From positions 2,222,968 through 2,286,967 of the forward strand of contig JBDVPM010000008.1 in NCBI GenBank assembly GCA_039968605.1: a DNA stretch of 64,000 bases, read 5' to 3'. A program made the position numbers and the translations under genes. The notes under the pieces are model-generated. The model was given only the letters and a program-made list of their open reading frames with translations. It was not told the origin of the DNA and searched no databases. Each line of letters begins with the position of its first letter. The stretch's first letter is position 1. Below, in pieces: positions 26,019 to 34,327 of this stretch. The DNA is from Alteripontixanthobacter sp. Its GTDB lineage: Bacteria; Pseudomonadota; Alphaproteobacteria; Sphingomonadales; Sphingomonadaceae.

Positions 26019-28160
26019 CTACCAGATCGAAACGCGCTGCTCCGGCGGCAGATACAGCGCATCGTCCGGCGTGACACCAAAAGCTTCGTACCAGGCATCC
26101 ATATTACGCACGACGCCATTCACGCGGTATTCTTCCGGGCTGTGGCTATCGGTACGCAGGCGCTGGCGATAATTCTCCTCGCGCTGCGCAGAGCGCCAGA
26201 CCTGCGCCCAAGCGAGGAAGAAGCGCTGGTCCCCGGTAAGGCCATCCAGCACCGGCACATCCTGCCCGGCTGTGGCGAGCTTGTAGGCGCGGTAGGCCAG
26301 GCTCAGACCGCCCAGATCGCCGATATTCTCGCCCAGCGTCAGGCGGCCATTGACGCAGGTTTCGCCGTCATCGAGCGGGCAGAACGCGTTATATTGCTCG
26401 ACCAGCGCATCGCCGCGCTCGTCAAAGGCTTCGCGGTCCGCATCGGTCCACCAGTTGCGCAGCATACCGGTGCCGTCGGACTTGCTGCCCTGATCGTCGA
26501 AGCCATGGCCGATCTCATGCCCGATTACGCCGCCGATGGCGCCGTAATTCACCGCCGGATCGGCGCTCAGCCCGAAGAAAGGCTGCTGCAGGATGGCCGC
26601 CGGAAAGACGATCTCGTTCTTGGTCGGGTTGTAATATGCGTTGACCGTCTGGGGCAGCATGAACCACTCGGTCCGGTCGATCGGGCCGCCCAGCTTGGAA
26701 ATATTGTCCTGCCATTGCCACGCGGACGAAGCCATGCGGTTGGCGATGGGATTGCTGCCGGTGATGGCCAGGTCCGGATAGGTTTCCAGATTTTCGCGGT
26801 AACCGATCTTGGGATCGAAACTGTCCAGCTTGGCGCGGGCTTCCTGCTTGGTCGCATCGCTCATCCAGTCGATATCGCCGAGCGATTCGTCCAGCGCGAT
26901 GCGCAGATTGGCAACCAGCTCGTCCATCGCCGCCTTGCTTTGCGGCGGAAAGTACCGCTCGACATAGCTTGCGCCGACCAGCTCCCCCAGCGAACCTTCG
27001 GTTTCGTCGATGGCGCGTTTCCAGCGCGGGCGCTGCTCGGGCGTGCCGCGCAGCATTTCGCCATAAAAGGAGAAGTTGGCCTCGTCGAAACGAGTCGGCA
27101 AAGCGGAGGCATTGCCCGAGAGGAATCCCTTGATGGTCCAGGCTTGCAACACCTCTAGCGGCGTATCCAGAACCAGGCTGAACATTGCGGGCGTGCCGCC
27201 GCCGATCTTGGCGAGCGTTTCTTCGTCGAGGCCCAGCTCCTCGGCGCGCTCTGCCGATGGCGGGATATCGCCCACGATGAAGCGATCCGTGCCCGCCAAT
27301 CCGCTGGCAGACAGCATCGCGGCGAGCGGGAAGCCGCTGGCCATAGCATTCAGCTCTTCGGGGGTGAGCGCGTTGTAAGTCAGGTCCCGGTTGCGGCGCG
27401 TGGCGCGGTCCCAGCTGACCTTGCGCGCGGTGGCGTCTTCGAAATCATACACCGCCTGTGCCATGTCCTGCGCGTCGTCATAGCCGGCTTCGCCCAGCAG
27501 GAAGGCCAGATATTCGCGGTAGGCCGTCTGAATCTCCTGGCCCTTCTCGCTTTCATCGAGATAGTAATCGCGGTCCGGCAGGCCGAGCGAGCCGGAGCCG
27601 ATATAGGCGGAGTAGCGAGCCGGTTCCTTGGCATCGACACTCACATACCCACCGATGGGCGCAGAATAGCCGGGGCTGCCCCACAACGTCGCGAGCGATG
27701 CCAGCGTATCGGCGCCCATGATCTCGTCCAGATAGGGTTGCGCATGGGAAAGCCCCGCCGCATCGATCGCTTCGGTGTCGAGGAACGCCATATAGGCATC
27801 GACGATGCGCTGTTCATCGGAACTGCGCATGGCGGCATCCTTGGCCACCAGCTCGTCCACCAGCGTTTTCACGTCTTCGGTCGATTTCTCGCGCAGCAGG
27901 TTGAAGGCACCGAAGCGGCTGAATTCCGCCGGAAGCGGGTTGGCATCGAGCCATTCCTGATTGACGTAGGCGAAGAAGTCATCGCCCGGATCGACCTCAC
28001 CGGACAGCAGCGCAGGGTCCACGCCCCACTCGCCGAAGCTCATCGTTGGCGTCGCCGGCTCCGCCATGGCGGCATCTTCGCCGTGGTCGTCGGCCAGCGC
28101 GGGCGCACTCAGCGCCAGTGCGGCGATGCTGGCGGATGCGGTGAGGAAAGTACGGATCAT
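26019..28160 (-). CDS. M13 (neprilysin-type) metalloendopeptidase
   Basis: 713 residues. Signal peptide about 1-23. Zinc motif HEIGH in GVIGHEIGHGFDDQG, third ligand Glu in GENIGDLGGL, and the final segment YRVNGVVRNMDAWYEAFGV. Periplasmic or secreted peptidase acting on oligopeptides. Family firm, substrate unknown. Confidence 0.94.
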   Translation of the reverse strand: MIRTFLTASASIAALALSAPALADDHGEDAAMAEPATPTMSFGEWGVDPALLSGEVDPGDDFFAYVNQEWLDANPLPAEFSRFGAFNLLREKSTEDVKTLVDELVAKDAAMRSSDEQRIVDAYMAFLDTEAIDAAGLSHAQPYLDEIMGADTLASLATLWGSPGYSAPIGGYVSVDAKEPARYSAYIGSGSLGLPDRDYYLDESEKGQEIQTAYREYLAFLLGEAGYDDAQDMAQAVYDFEDATARKVSWDRATRRNRDLTYNALTPEELNAMASGFPLAAMLSASGLAGTDRFIVGDIPPSAERAEELGLDEETLAKIGGGTPAMFSLVLDTPLEVLQAWTIKGFLSGNASALPTRFDEANFSFYGEMLRGTPEQRPRWKRAIDETEGSLGELVGASYVERYFPPQSKAAMDELVANLRIALDESLGDIDWMSDATKQEARAKLDSFDPKIGYRENLETYPDLAITGSNPIANRMASSAWQWQDNISKLGGPIDRTEWFMLPQTVNAYYNPTKNEIVFPAAILQQPFFGLSADPAVNYGAIGGVIGHEIGHGFDDQGSKSDGTGMLRNWWTDADREAFDERGDALVEQYNAFCPLDDGETCVNGRLTLGENIGDLGGLSLAYRAYKLATAGQDVPVLDGLTGDQRFFLAWAQVWRSAQREENYRQRLRTDSHSPEEYRVNGVVRNMDAWYEAFGVTPDDALYLPPEQRVSIW

Positions 28161-28369
28161 TGCTATGCGTCTCCCGAAGACATGGAATTTTGTGCGCCCG
28201 GTCTAGGCGAGCGGATCGTAAAGCGCTCGCTGCCGGTCGGTTTCAATCGTAACTTTGTCGAAAACCGAGGCGGAGGCAAGGGGTTGGATGAAGTTGCAGG
28301 ATGGGTTGGCGGGGGGTGGGCCGACAATGCGCCGAGCGTCAGCGAGTAAACAAACCCGCGCCAAGCCGA
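28161..28369. other. Intergenic region without an identified element
   Basis: Upstream of the M13 peptidase gene and downstream of the ABC exporter gene, both on the minus strand. I found no convincing promoter, hairpin with T-run or repeat here. Confidence 0.5.
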
Positions 28370-30238
28370 CTACGCCGCGCTGGCGGTGAACTGCAGCTCC
28401 GCCAGCCTTGCATAGAGCCCGCTGGAGGCGCTGAGCTGGTCGTGCGTGCCCTGCTCAACGATTTCGCCCTCTTCCATCACCACGATCCGGTTCGCCGCGC
28501 GGACGGTCGCGAGGCGGTGGGCGATCACCAGCGTGGTGCGGTCGGCCATCAGCCGGTCGAGCGCATCCTGGACCAGCCGTTCCGACTGGGCATCGAGCGC
28601 GCTTGTGGCTTCGTCCAGCAGCAAGATCGGCGCATCGCGCAGCAGCGCGCGGGCGATGGCGATACGTTGCTGCTGGCCGCCCGAAAGACGCGTGCCGCTT
28701 TCGCCCAGGAAGGTGTCGAGGCCCTGGGGCAAATTGCGCAGGAATTCCTCTGCATTGGCAGCGCGCGCAGCCTCCCAGATCTGCTCGTCGCTGGCATCCC
28801 ACGCGCCGTAGCGCAGATTGTCGCGCGCATCGGCGCTGAACAGCACGCCATCCTGCGGCACCAGCGCGATGCGGCGGCGGATCTCGGCCGGGTCGGCGCT
28901 GGTTAGCGGGATTCCATCGAGCCGAATGGTTCCGGCCTGCGGATCGTAGAAACGCTCCGCCAGTTGGAAGATCGTCGATTTGCCCGCGCCGGAGGGGCCG
29001 ACGATAGCCACCGTTTCGCCCGGCTCTACCTCCAGGCTGAAATCCTTGAGCGCGGGGGTTTCCAGCCGCGTGGGATAGCGGAAGCTTACATTGCGGAAAG
29101 ACAGGCTGCCGCGCGCCGGGGTCGGCAGTGCCAGCGGACGTTCGGGCACGGCGATGACCGGCTGCTCCTCCAGCAATTCGCTGAGGCGGCTGGCCGCGCC
29201 CGAACCGCGCAGTAAATCGCCATACACTTCGGTCAGCGCGCCGAATGCACCCGCCACGATCACGCCTGCGAAGATGAACGCCAGGATCGTGCCCCCGGTA
29301 ATCTCTCCTGACACCACCAGCAGCGCGCCGCGCCACATCAGGAATGTGAGAGCGCCGAAGATCAGCGTGATCAGCATCGCCGTCATCACCGCGCGGATAA
29401 GGATACGCACCTTCGATACCTCGAAAGTGCGCTCCACTGCGCCGGCGAAACGCTCGCCCTCGCGGTCTTGCTGGCCGAATGCCTGGACGATTTTCATCGC
29501 CGATAGAACCTCCGTCACCATCGCGCCGACATCGGCCACGCGGTCCTGGCTGGTCCGGCTGATCTTGCGCAGCTTGCTGCCGAAAATGGCGATCGGAATG
29601 ATCACCACCGGGATTGCGATGAGCAGGTACACCGCCAGCTGCGGGGCGAGGTAGAACAGATATCCGGTGCCCAGTATGGCCATGATGATATTGCGCAGCG
29701 CGACCGACAGGGTGGTACCGACCACCTGCTCGATCAGCGTGGTATCGCTGGTCATCCGGCTGGAAATTTCCTTGGGGCTGTTCTCCTCGTAGAAACTGGG
29801 GCTGAGCCGGAGCAGATTGGTGTGCACTGCGCGGCGTATATCGGCCACCACCCGCTCCCCGATCCAGCTGACGAAATAGAACCGCAGCGCGGTACCGACG
29901 CCCAGCACGCCCACCAGCATCAGCAGATAGCGGAACCAGCGGCCAATATCGGCCGGATCGCCGCCCCCGCCATCGCCAGCGCCGAACCCCCGGTCGATAA
30001 TCAGCCGCAAGGCCGATGGCAGGGCGATGGAGCTGATAACCGCAGTGATCAGCAACGCAATCGCGGCCAGGGTCAACTGGCGCGGATATTTCACCGCGCG
30101 GGAGAACACCATGCGCAGCGGGCCGAGCGATTTGGCCTTGGGCGGCCTGCCATCTTCCGCCTCCTCCCCACGCGAGAAAAGCCCGCGGCGCTTGGGCGGA
30201 GCGGGTTCATCCGGCGGCGTTTGCGGGGAAGCATCCAT
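28370..30238 (-). CDS. ABC transporter, fused permease and ATPase (type IV exporter)
   Basis: 622 residues from the ATG at 30238. An N-terminal cytosolic Pro-rich segment, six transmembrane helices about 60-350, then the ATPase: Walker A GPSGAGKS, signature LSGGQQQR, Walker B ILLLDEATSALD and H-loop VIAHRLAT. Works as a dimer. Resembles MsbA/LmrA-type half transporters; the cargo (lipid, drug or peptide) cannot be told. Confidence 0.93.
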   Translation of the reverse strand: MDASPQTPPDEPAPPKRRGLFSRGEEAEDGRPPKAKSLGPLRMVFSRAVKYPRQLTLAAIALLITAVISSIALPSALRLIIDRGFGAGDGGGGDPADIGRWFRYLLMLVGVLGVGTALRFYFVSWIGERVVADIRRAVHTNLLRLSPSFYEENSPKEISSRMTSDTTLIEQVVGTTLSVALRNIIMAILGTGYLFYLAPQLAVYLLIAIPVVIIPIAIFGSKLRKISRTSQDRVADVGAMVTEVLSAMKIVQAFGQQDREGERFAGAVERTFEVSKVRILIRAVMTAMLITLIFGALTFLMWRGALLVVSGEITGGTILAFIFAGVIVAGAFGALTEVYGDLLRGSGAASRLSELLEEQPVIAVPERPLALPTPARGSLSFRNVSFRYPTRLETPALKDFSLEVEPGETVAIVGPSGAGKSTIFQLAERFYDPQAGTIRLDGIPLTSADPAEIRRRIALVPQDGVLFSADARDNLRYGAWDASDEQIWEAARAANAEEFLRNLPQGLDTFLGESGTRLSGGQQQRIAIARALLRDAPILLLDEATSALDAQSERLVQDALDRLMADRTTLVIAHRLATVRAANRIVVMEEGEIVEQGTHDQLSASSGLYARLAELQFTASAA

Positions 30239-30283
30239 TGCCGACAGGCTTAGGGCGGCATGCGCCACAAATCCACTATTTGC

Positions 30284-30308
30284 GGAAACCCAAAACGATT
30301 GCTGCGTT
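30284..30308 (+). promoter_or_regulatory. Possible EcfG-like promoter upstream of phaZ
   Basis: GGAAA (30284-30288), 16 bases, CGTT (30305-30308). One mismatch in the -35 relative to GGAAC. It lies about 50 bases before the phaZ ATG. Weak evidence. Confidence 0.3.
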
Positions 30309-30359
30309 GCACAATGGCGGTGGACACGCCACATGCAGGGCGAACAGGGACGCACACCT

Positions 30360-31604
30360 ATGCTTTATCACGCTTACGAAATGCAGCGCGCCTGGCTGAA
30401 TTCAGCCAGCTCGATGGCCTCCATCGCCTCCGAAATGCTGACCAACCCGCTGAACCCTTGGGGTTATACCGGCCTCGCCCCGATGGCGGCGAGCGCGCTG
30501 GAGGTGTTCGCGCACGCATCGGCGCAATATGGCAAGCCGGAATTCGATATTCACTCCGTGGGCGTCGAAGGGCGCGACTATGCGGTGACCGAAAGCCTGG
30601 TGCTGCACCGCGCTTTCGGCGATTTGAAGCGGTTCGTACGCGACGATCTGCCCGAAGATGCGCCTCAGCTGCTGATCGTGGCCCCGATGAGCGGGCATTA
30701 CGCCACGCTGCTGCGCGGAACGGTGGAGCGCATGGTGCAATCGTGCGACGTCTACATCACCGATTGGCACGATGCGCGCGACGTGCCGCTATCCGAAGGA
30801 AGCTTCGACCTCGACGATTACATCGATTATCTGATCGAATTCCTCGCCCATATTCACGATGAATCCGGCGCGCAGGAGGATAAGCGCCCCAATATGCTGG
30901 CTGTGTGCCAGCCGTCGGTCCCCGCCTTCGCCGCAACCGCGCTGATGAACGGTTCAGCCCACCGGGCGCGGCCCGCCACGCTGACCATGATGGGCGGCCC
31001 GATCGATACGCGCAAAAGCCCGACCACGGTCAACGATCACGCGATGAACAAGCCGATTGCATGGTTTCGCCAGAACGTGATCGCCAGCGTACCGATGCAA
31101 TATGCGGGCGCCGGGCGGAAGGTCTATCCCGGCTTCATGCAGCTGGCCGGTTTCATGTCGATGAACCTGGGTAGCCACATGCTCAGCCATTTCGAGATGT
31201 TCAAGCACCTCACCGCAGGCGACGATGCTTCGGCGCAGGCGACCAAGGATTTCTACGATGAATATCGCAGCGTGTGCGATATGACCGCCGAATTCTACCT
31301 GCAGACGGTGGAAGAGGTGTTCCAGACCCACGCCATCCCCAATGGCGAGTTTCGCCATCGCGGCGCGCTGGTCAATCTGGGCGCGATTACCGATACGGCG
31401 ATAATGGCGATCGAGGGCGAGCGCGACGATATCTCCGGCATCGGCCAGACGAAAGCCGCTCTGCCGCTCGCGACCGGGCTAGCGGACAAGAAGAAGCGTT
31501 ACATGCTAGCTGAAGGTGCGGGCCATTACGGCATTTTCAACGGCAGCAAATGGCGCAACCGTATCGCGCCGGAAGTCGAGCAATTCATCGGGGAGTTTGG
31601 GTAA
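30360..31604 (+). CDS. phaZ: Intracellular polyhydroxyalkanoate depolymerase
   Basis: 414 residues, starting MLYHAYEMQRAWL as in the PhaZa1 group of intracellular PHB depolymerases. The catalytic cysteine is at position 183 in MLAVCQPSVPAFAA, the same number as in the Cupriavidus necator enzyme. It mobilises stored polyester granules in the cytosol. No polymerase gene is in the window, but an acetoacetyl-CoA reductase lies at 56929. Confidence 0.93.
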   Translation: MLYHAYEMQRAWLNSASSMASIASEMLTNPLNPWGYTGLAPMAASALEVFAHASAQYGKPEFDIHSVGVEGRDYAVTESLVLHRAFGDLKRFVRDDLPEDAPQLLIVAPMSGHYATLLRGTVERMVQSCDVYITDWHDARDVPLSEGSFDLDDYIDYLIEFLAHIHDESGAQEDKRPNMLAVCQPSVPAFAATALMNGSAHRARPATLTMMGGPIDTRKSPTTVNDHAMNKPIAWFRQNVIASVPMQYAGAGRKVYPGFMQLAGFMSMNLGSHMLSHFEMFKHLTAGDDASAQATKDFYDEYRSVCDMTAEFYLQTVEEVFQTHAIPNGEFRHRGALVNLGAITDTAIMAIEGERDDISGIGQTKAALPLATGLADKKKRYMLAEGAGHYGIFNGSKWRNRIAPEVEQFIGEFG

Positions 31605-31614
31605 GCCTCCTGTG

Positions 31615-31632
31615 CTCGTCATTGCGAGCGCT
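31615..31632. repeat. Small palindromic repeat fragment
   Basis: The stretch GCTCGTCATTGCGAGC is a self-complementary unit of the type that recurs between genes in many proteobacteria. Only one copy is seen in the window. Confidence 0.4.
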
Positions 31633-31641
31633 TGAGGTATG

Positions 31642-32241
31642 TCAGGGCGGCGGACCCTGCGCCCCACTCCCGAAGCTGAAAATACGGCGCAGAACCCTTC
31701 GCGCCATCATCAGCAGCCAGACGGTCAGTGCCAGCAACACCGCCGCAATTGCGCCCGCGATATAGGGAAATTCGTAAGCCGCCCACAGCAGCCCTGCAGT
31801 GGCGACATCCTCTGCCGCGCTTACCGCGATATTGCTGACCGGTTCTGGCGACGTGTTCACTACCGCCCGTGCGGTGGCCTTGCCGCCATGCCCCGCCAGC
31901 GCTGCGCCGCCGCCTAGAATGAAGGCCACCACCTGCGTCGCCGGATCGCCCGGATCGACGATGGCAAGCGCGAGCAACGCGCCGCCGACCGGCCGCACCA
32001 GCGTGTGAACAGTGTCCCAAACGCTATCGAGCCACATCACCTTGTCGGCGAAAAACTCCGCCAGAGCGGCGATGGCGGCCACGCCCATCACCCACGGATT
32101 GGCGAGCACCTCCAGCCCGGCAAGATGTTCGGGTAGCGGAATGACGTCCCACCGCATCGCCAGCCCGGTGGCGAAGATGCTGAGATAGAGCCGCCAGCCG
32201 GCCAACAGGCTGACGCTGCCCGCAATGCCGATGATTTCCAT
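31642..32241 (-). CDS. DUF4126 integral membrane protein
   Basis: 199 residues, about five hydrophobic helices. The opening GIAGSVSLLAGWRLYLSIFATGL and the GGGAALAGHGGKATARAVVNTSPEPVSN segment are typical of DUF4126. Function unknown. The ATG at 32241 is preferred; 25 more in-frame codons upstream are not family-like. Confidence 0.85.
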   Translation of the reverse strand: MEIIGIAGSVSLLAGWRLYLSIFATGLAMRWDVIPLPEHLAGLEVLANPWVMGVAAIAALAEFFADKVMWLDSVWDTVHTLVRPVGGALLALAIVDPGDPATQVVAFILGGGAALAGHGGKATARAVVNTSPEPVSNIAVSAAEDVATAGLLWAAYEFPYIAGAIAAVLLALTVWLLMMARRVLRRIFSFGSGAQGPPP

Positions 32242-32329
32242 GATACCCAAACGCAAACCTCCCGCCGCTCCGTTGCCGGAGGGCGGGAGGATGTGATGCT
32301 TCGCCCCGAAAGGCAAATCGCGGGGGAAG

Positions 32330-33511
32330 TTACAGGACTTCGAACAGCCCGGCTGCGCCCATGCCGCCGCCGACGCACATGGTCACGACGACGTGCTTCA
32401 CGCCGCGCCGCTTGCCTTCGCGCAAGGCGTGGCCAACGCAGCGAGCGCCGGTCATGCCGTAAGGGTGACCGATGGAGATCGAGCCGCCATTGACGTTGAG
32501 CTTGTCATTATCGATGCCGAGCTTGTCCTGGCAGTACAGGACCTGCACCGCGAAGGCTTCGTTCAGTTCCCACAGGCCGATATCGTCCACCTTCATGTCG
32601 AAACGTTCGAGCAGCTTGGGAATGGCGAAGATCGGACCGATACCCATTTCGTCCGGCTCCGTGCCCGCAACTGCCATGCCGACATAGCGGCCCAGCGGCT
32701 CCAAGCCTTTCTTCGCGGCCATACCTGCTTCCATCACGACGACAGCCGCGCTGCCATCGGAAAGCTGGCTGGCATTGCCGGCGGTAATGGTGGTGTTCGG
32801 GCCGAGCACCGGCTGCAGGCTGGAGAGCCCTTCCAGCGTGGTGGAGGGACGGTTGCCTTCGTCCTTGGCGATGGTCACGTCTTCATCGGTGACTTCGCCG
32901 GTTTCCTTGTTCTTCACCTTGTGGGTGGTGGAAACCGAGACGATCTCGTCATCGAAAATGCCGGCTTCCTGCGCTGCGGCGGTGCGTTGCTGGCTTTGCA
33001 AGGCGTATTCGTCCTGACGCTCGCGGCTGATGCCGTAACGCTGGGCCACCGTTTCGGCGGTTTGCAGCATCGGCATGTAGATCGCGCCGTGCATCCCCAT
33101 CAATTCGGGATCGGGCATCACACGCATTTCGGGGGTCTGGACGAGGGAGATACTTTCCTGCCCCCCTGCGGCGACCACGTCCATCCGGTCCATCACCACC
33201 TGCTTTGCGGCTGTGGCGATGCTCATCAGGCCGCTGGAGCACTGACGGTCGATGGTCATACCGCTGGTGCCGATCGGGCATCCTGCGCGCAAAGCGACCT
33301 GGCGAGCGAGGTTGCCGGCCTGCGCGCCCTGTTGCAGGGCGGCACCCCACAGCACATCGTCTACTTCGCCCGGTTCGATATTGGCACGCTCGATCGCCGG
33401 GGCCAGCGAATAGGCGCCCAGCGTTGCGCCGGGGGTGGAATTGAAAGCGCCCTTATAGGCCTTGCCCATTCCGGTACGGGCGGTGGAAACGATGACTGCG
33501 TCGCGTGACAT
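32330..33511 (-). CDS. Acetyl-CoA C-acyltransferase (thiolase)
   Basis: 393 residues. Nucleophile Cys91 in [11 protein letters not shown], His in [17 protein letters not shown] and second Cys in [10 protein letters not shown]. Degradative FadA-like or biosynthetic type cannot be separated with certainty. Followed upstream on the same strand by the MaoC hydratase gene, so beta-oxidation is plausible. AAGGA lies upstream of the ATG. Confidence 0.95.
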   Translation of the reverse strand: MSRDAVIVSTARTGMGKAYKGAFNSTPGATLGAYSLAPAIERANIEPGEVDDVLWGAALQQGAQAGNLARQVALRAGCPIGTSGMTIDRQCSSGLMSIATAAKQVVMDRMDVVAAGGQESISLVQTPEMRVMPDPELMGMHGAIYMPMLQTAETVAQRYGISRERQDEYALQSQQRTAAAQEAGIFDDEIVSVSTTHKVKNKETGEVTDEDVTIAKDEGNRPSTTLEGLSSLQPVLGPNTTITAGNASQLSDGSAAVVVMEAGMAAKKGLEPLGRYVGMAVAGTEPDEMGIGPIFAIPKLLERFDMKVDDIGLWELNEAFAVQVLYCQDKLGIDNDKLNVNGGSISIGHPYGMTGARCVGHALREGKRRGVKHVVVTMCVGGGMGAAGLFEVL

Positions 33512-33532
33512 ATTGAAAAATCCTTATTCGTG

Positions 33533-33632
33533 ATTCCCCGCAAAGGCGGGGATCTCGTGGGTTATGGCCGAACGGTCGCGGTTCACGCAGCCGTTCGGGA
33601 TGGTGGCAGGAGACCCCCGCTTGCGCGGGGGA
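33533..33632. repeat. Three consecutive hairpin units between maoC and the thiolase gene
   Basis: Hairpin 1: CCCCGC (33536-33541) with GCGGGG (33546-33551). Hairpin 2: CCGAACGG (33568-33575) with CCGTTCGG (33591-33598). Hairpin 3: CCCCCGC (33614-33620) with GCGGGGG (33625-33631). Units 1 and 3 are alike (GC stem, four-base loop) and stand in the manner of a bacterial interspersed mosaic element. No T-run follows any of them. Confidence 0.6.
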
Positions 33633-33656
33633 ACAGCTCCTTGTGCTCGGTTCAGC

Positions 33657-34106
33657 TCAAACGAAGAACTGCATGATCCATTCGGTGATCAAGGCGGGCT
33701 TGTCCTCGCCTTCGATCTCCATCGTGATCTCGTGGGTCTGCTGCCACTGGCCGGGGCGTTTTTCCACCAGCTCGAGCAATTTCCAGTGGCCGCGAATACG
33801 CTTGCCGCTGCGCACGGGCGCGATGAAGCGGGTTTTGTTACCGCCGTAATTCACGCCCATCTTCACGCCATCGACCTTGGGCAGATCAGAATTGGCGCTG
33901 AGATAGGGGATCATCGAGAGGGTGAGGAAGCCGTGCGCGATGGTGCCGCCAAACGGCGTCATCTTGGCCTTTTCCTCGTCGATATGGATGAACTGGTGAT
34001 CGCCCGTCGCTTCGGCAAACTGGTTGATGCGTTCCTGGCTCATCTCGGTCCATTCGCTGGTGCCGATATTCTCGCCGACTTTCGCGGCCAGATCCTGAGG
34101 TGTCAT
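33657..34106 (-). CDS. MaoC-family (R)-enoyl-CoA hydratase
   Basis: 149 residues, single hot-dog domain. The hydratase-2 catalytic pair is seen in TGDHQFIHIDEEKA (Asp and His spaced by four), and GGTIAHGFLTLSMIPYL is the second family motif. It hydrates enoyl-CoA to the (R)-3-hydroxyacyl form, which can supply polyhydroxyalkanoate synthesis. Start ATG at 34106 follows AGGAGA. Confidence 0.9.
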   Translation of the reverse strand: MTPQDLAAKVGENIGTSEWTEMSQERINQFAEATGDHQFIHIDEEKAKMTPFGGTIAHGFLTLSMIPYLSANSDLPKVDGVKMGVNYGGNKTRFIAPVRSGKRIRGHWKLLELVEKRPGQWQQTHEITMEIEGEDKPALITEWIMQFFV

Positions 34107-34192
34107 GAAGTTCTCTCCTGTTGGCTGCCCGATTCCGGGAATTTCCGGTGAACCATGCAGCAATTGCTCGTTATGCGCAACGAGGTTTCCGT

Positions 34193-34211
34193 TAACGTCA
34201 AGCCGACGTTA
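34193..34211. promoter_or_regulatory. Inverted repeat, possible operator
   Basis: TAACGTC (34193-34199), five bases, GACGTTA (34205-34211): a perfect 7-base inverted repeat between the divergent maoC and sulfatase genes. On the minus strand it contains TTGACG, a -35-like hexamer. Likely a repressor site; the ACGT cores recall LiuR/TetR-type operators of acyl-CoA genes, which is inference. Confidence 0.35.
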
Positions 34212-34327
34212 CGGCATCGCCCATGATGGTGCGGCTCATGCGGCCCAAGCAGGCGGATCGGCCTGATAGCCCGCTGACCATCGTTTGCCTTACGCCGCTT
34301 TAACCCTCTTGGGGCTATCGGCGGTCC

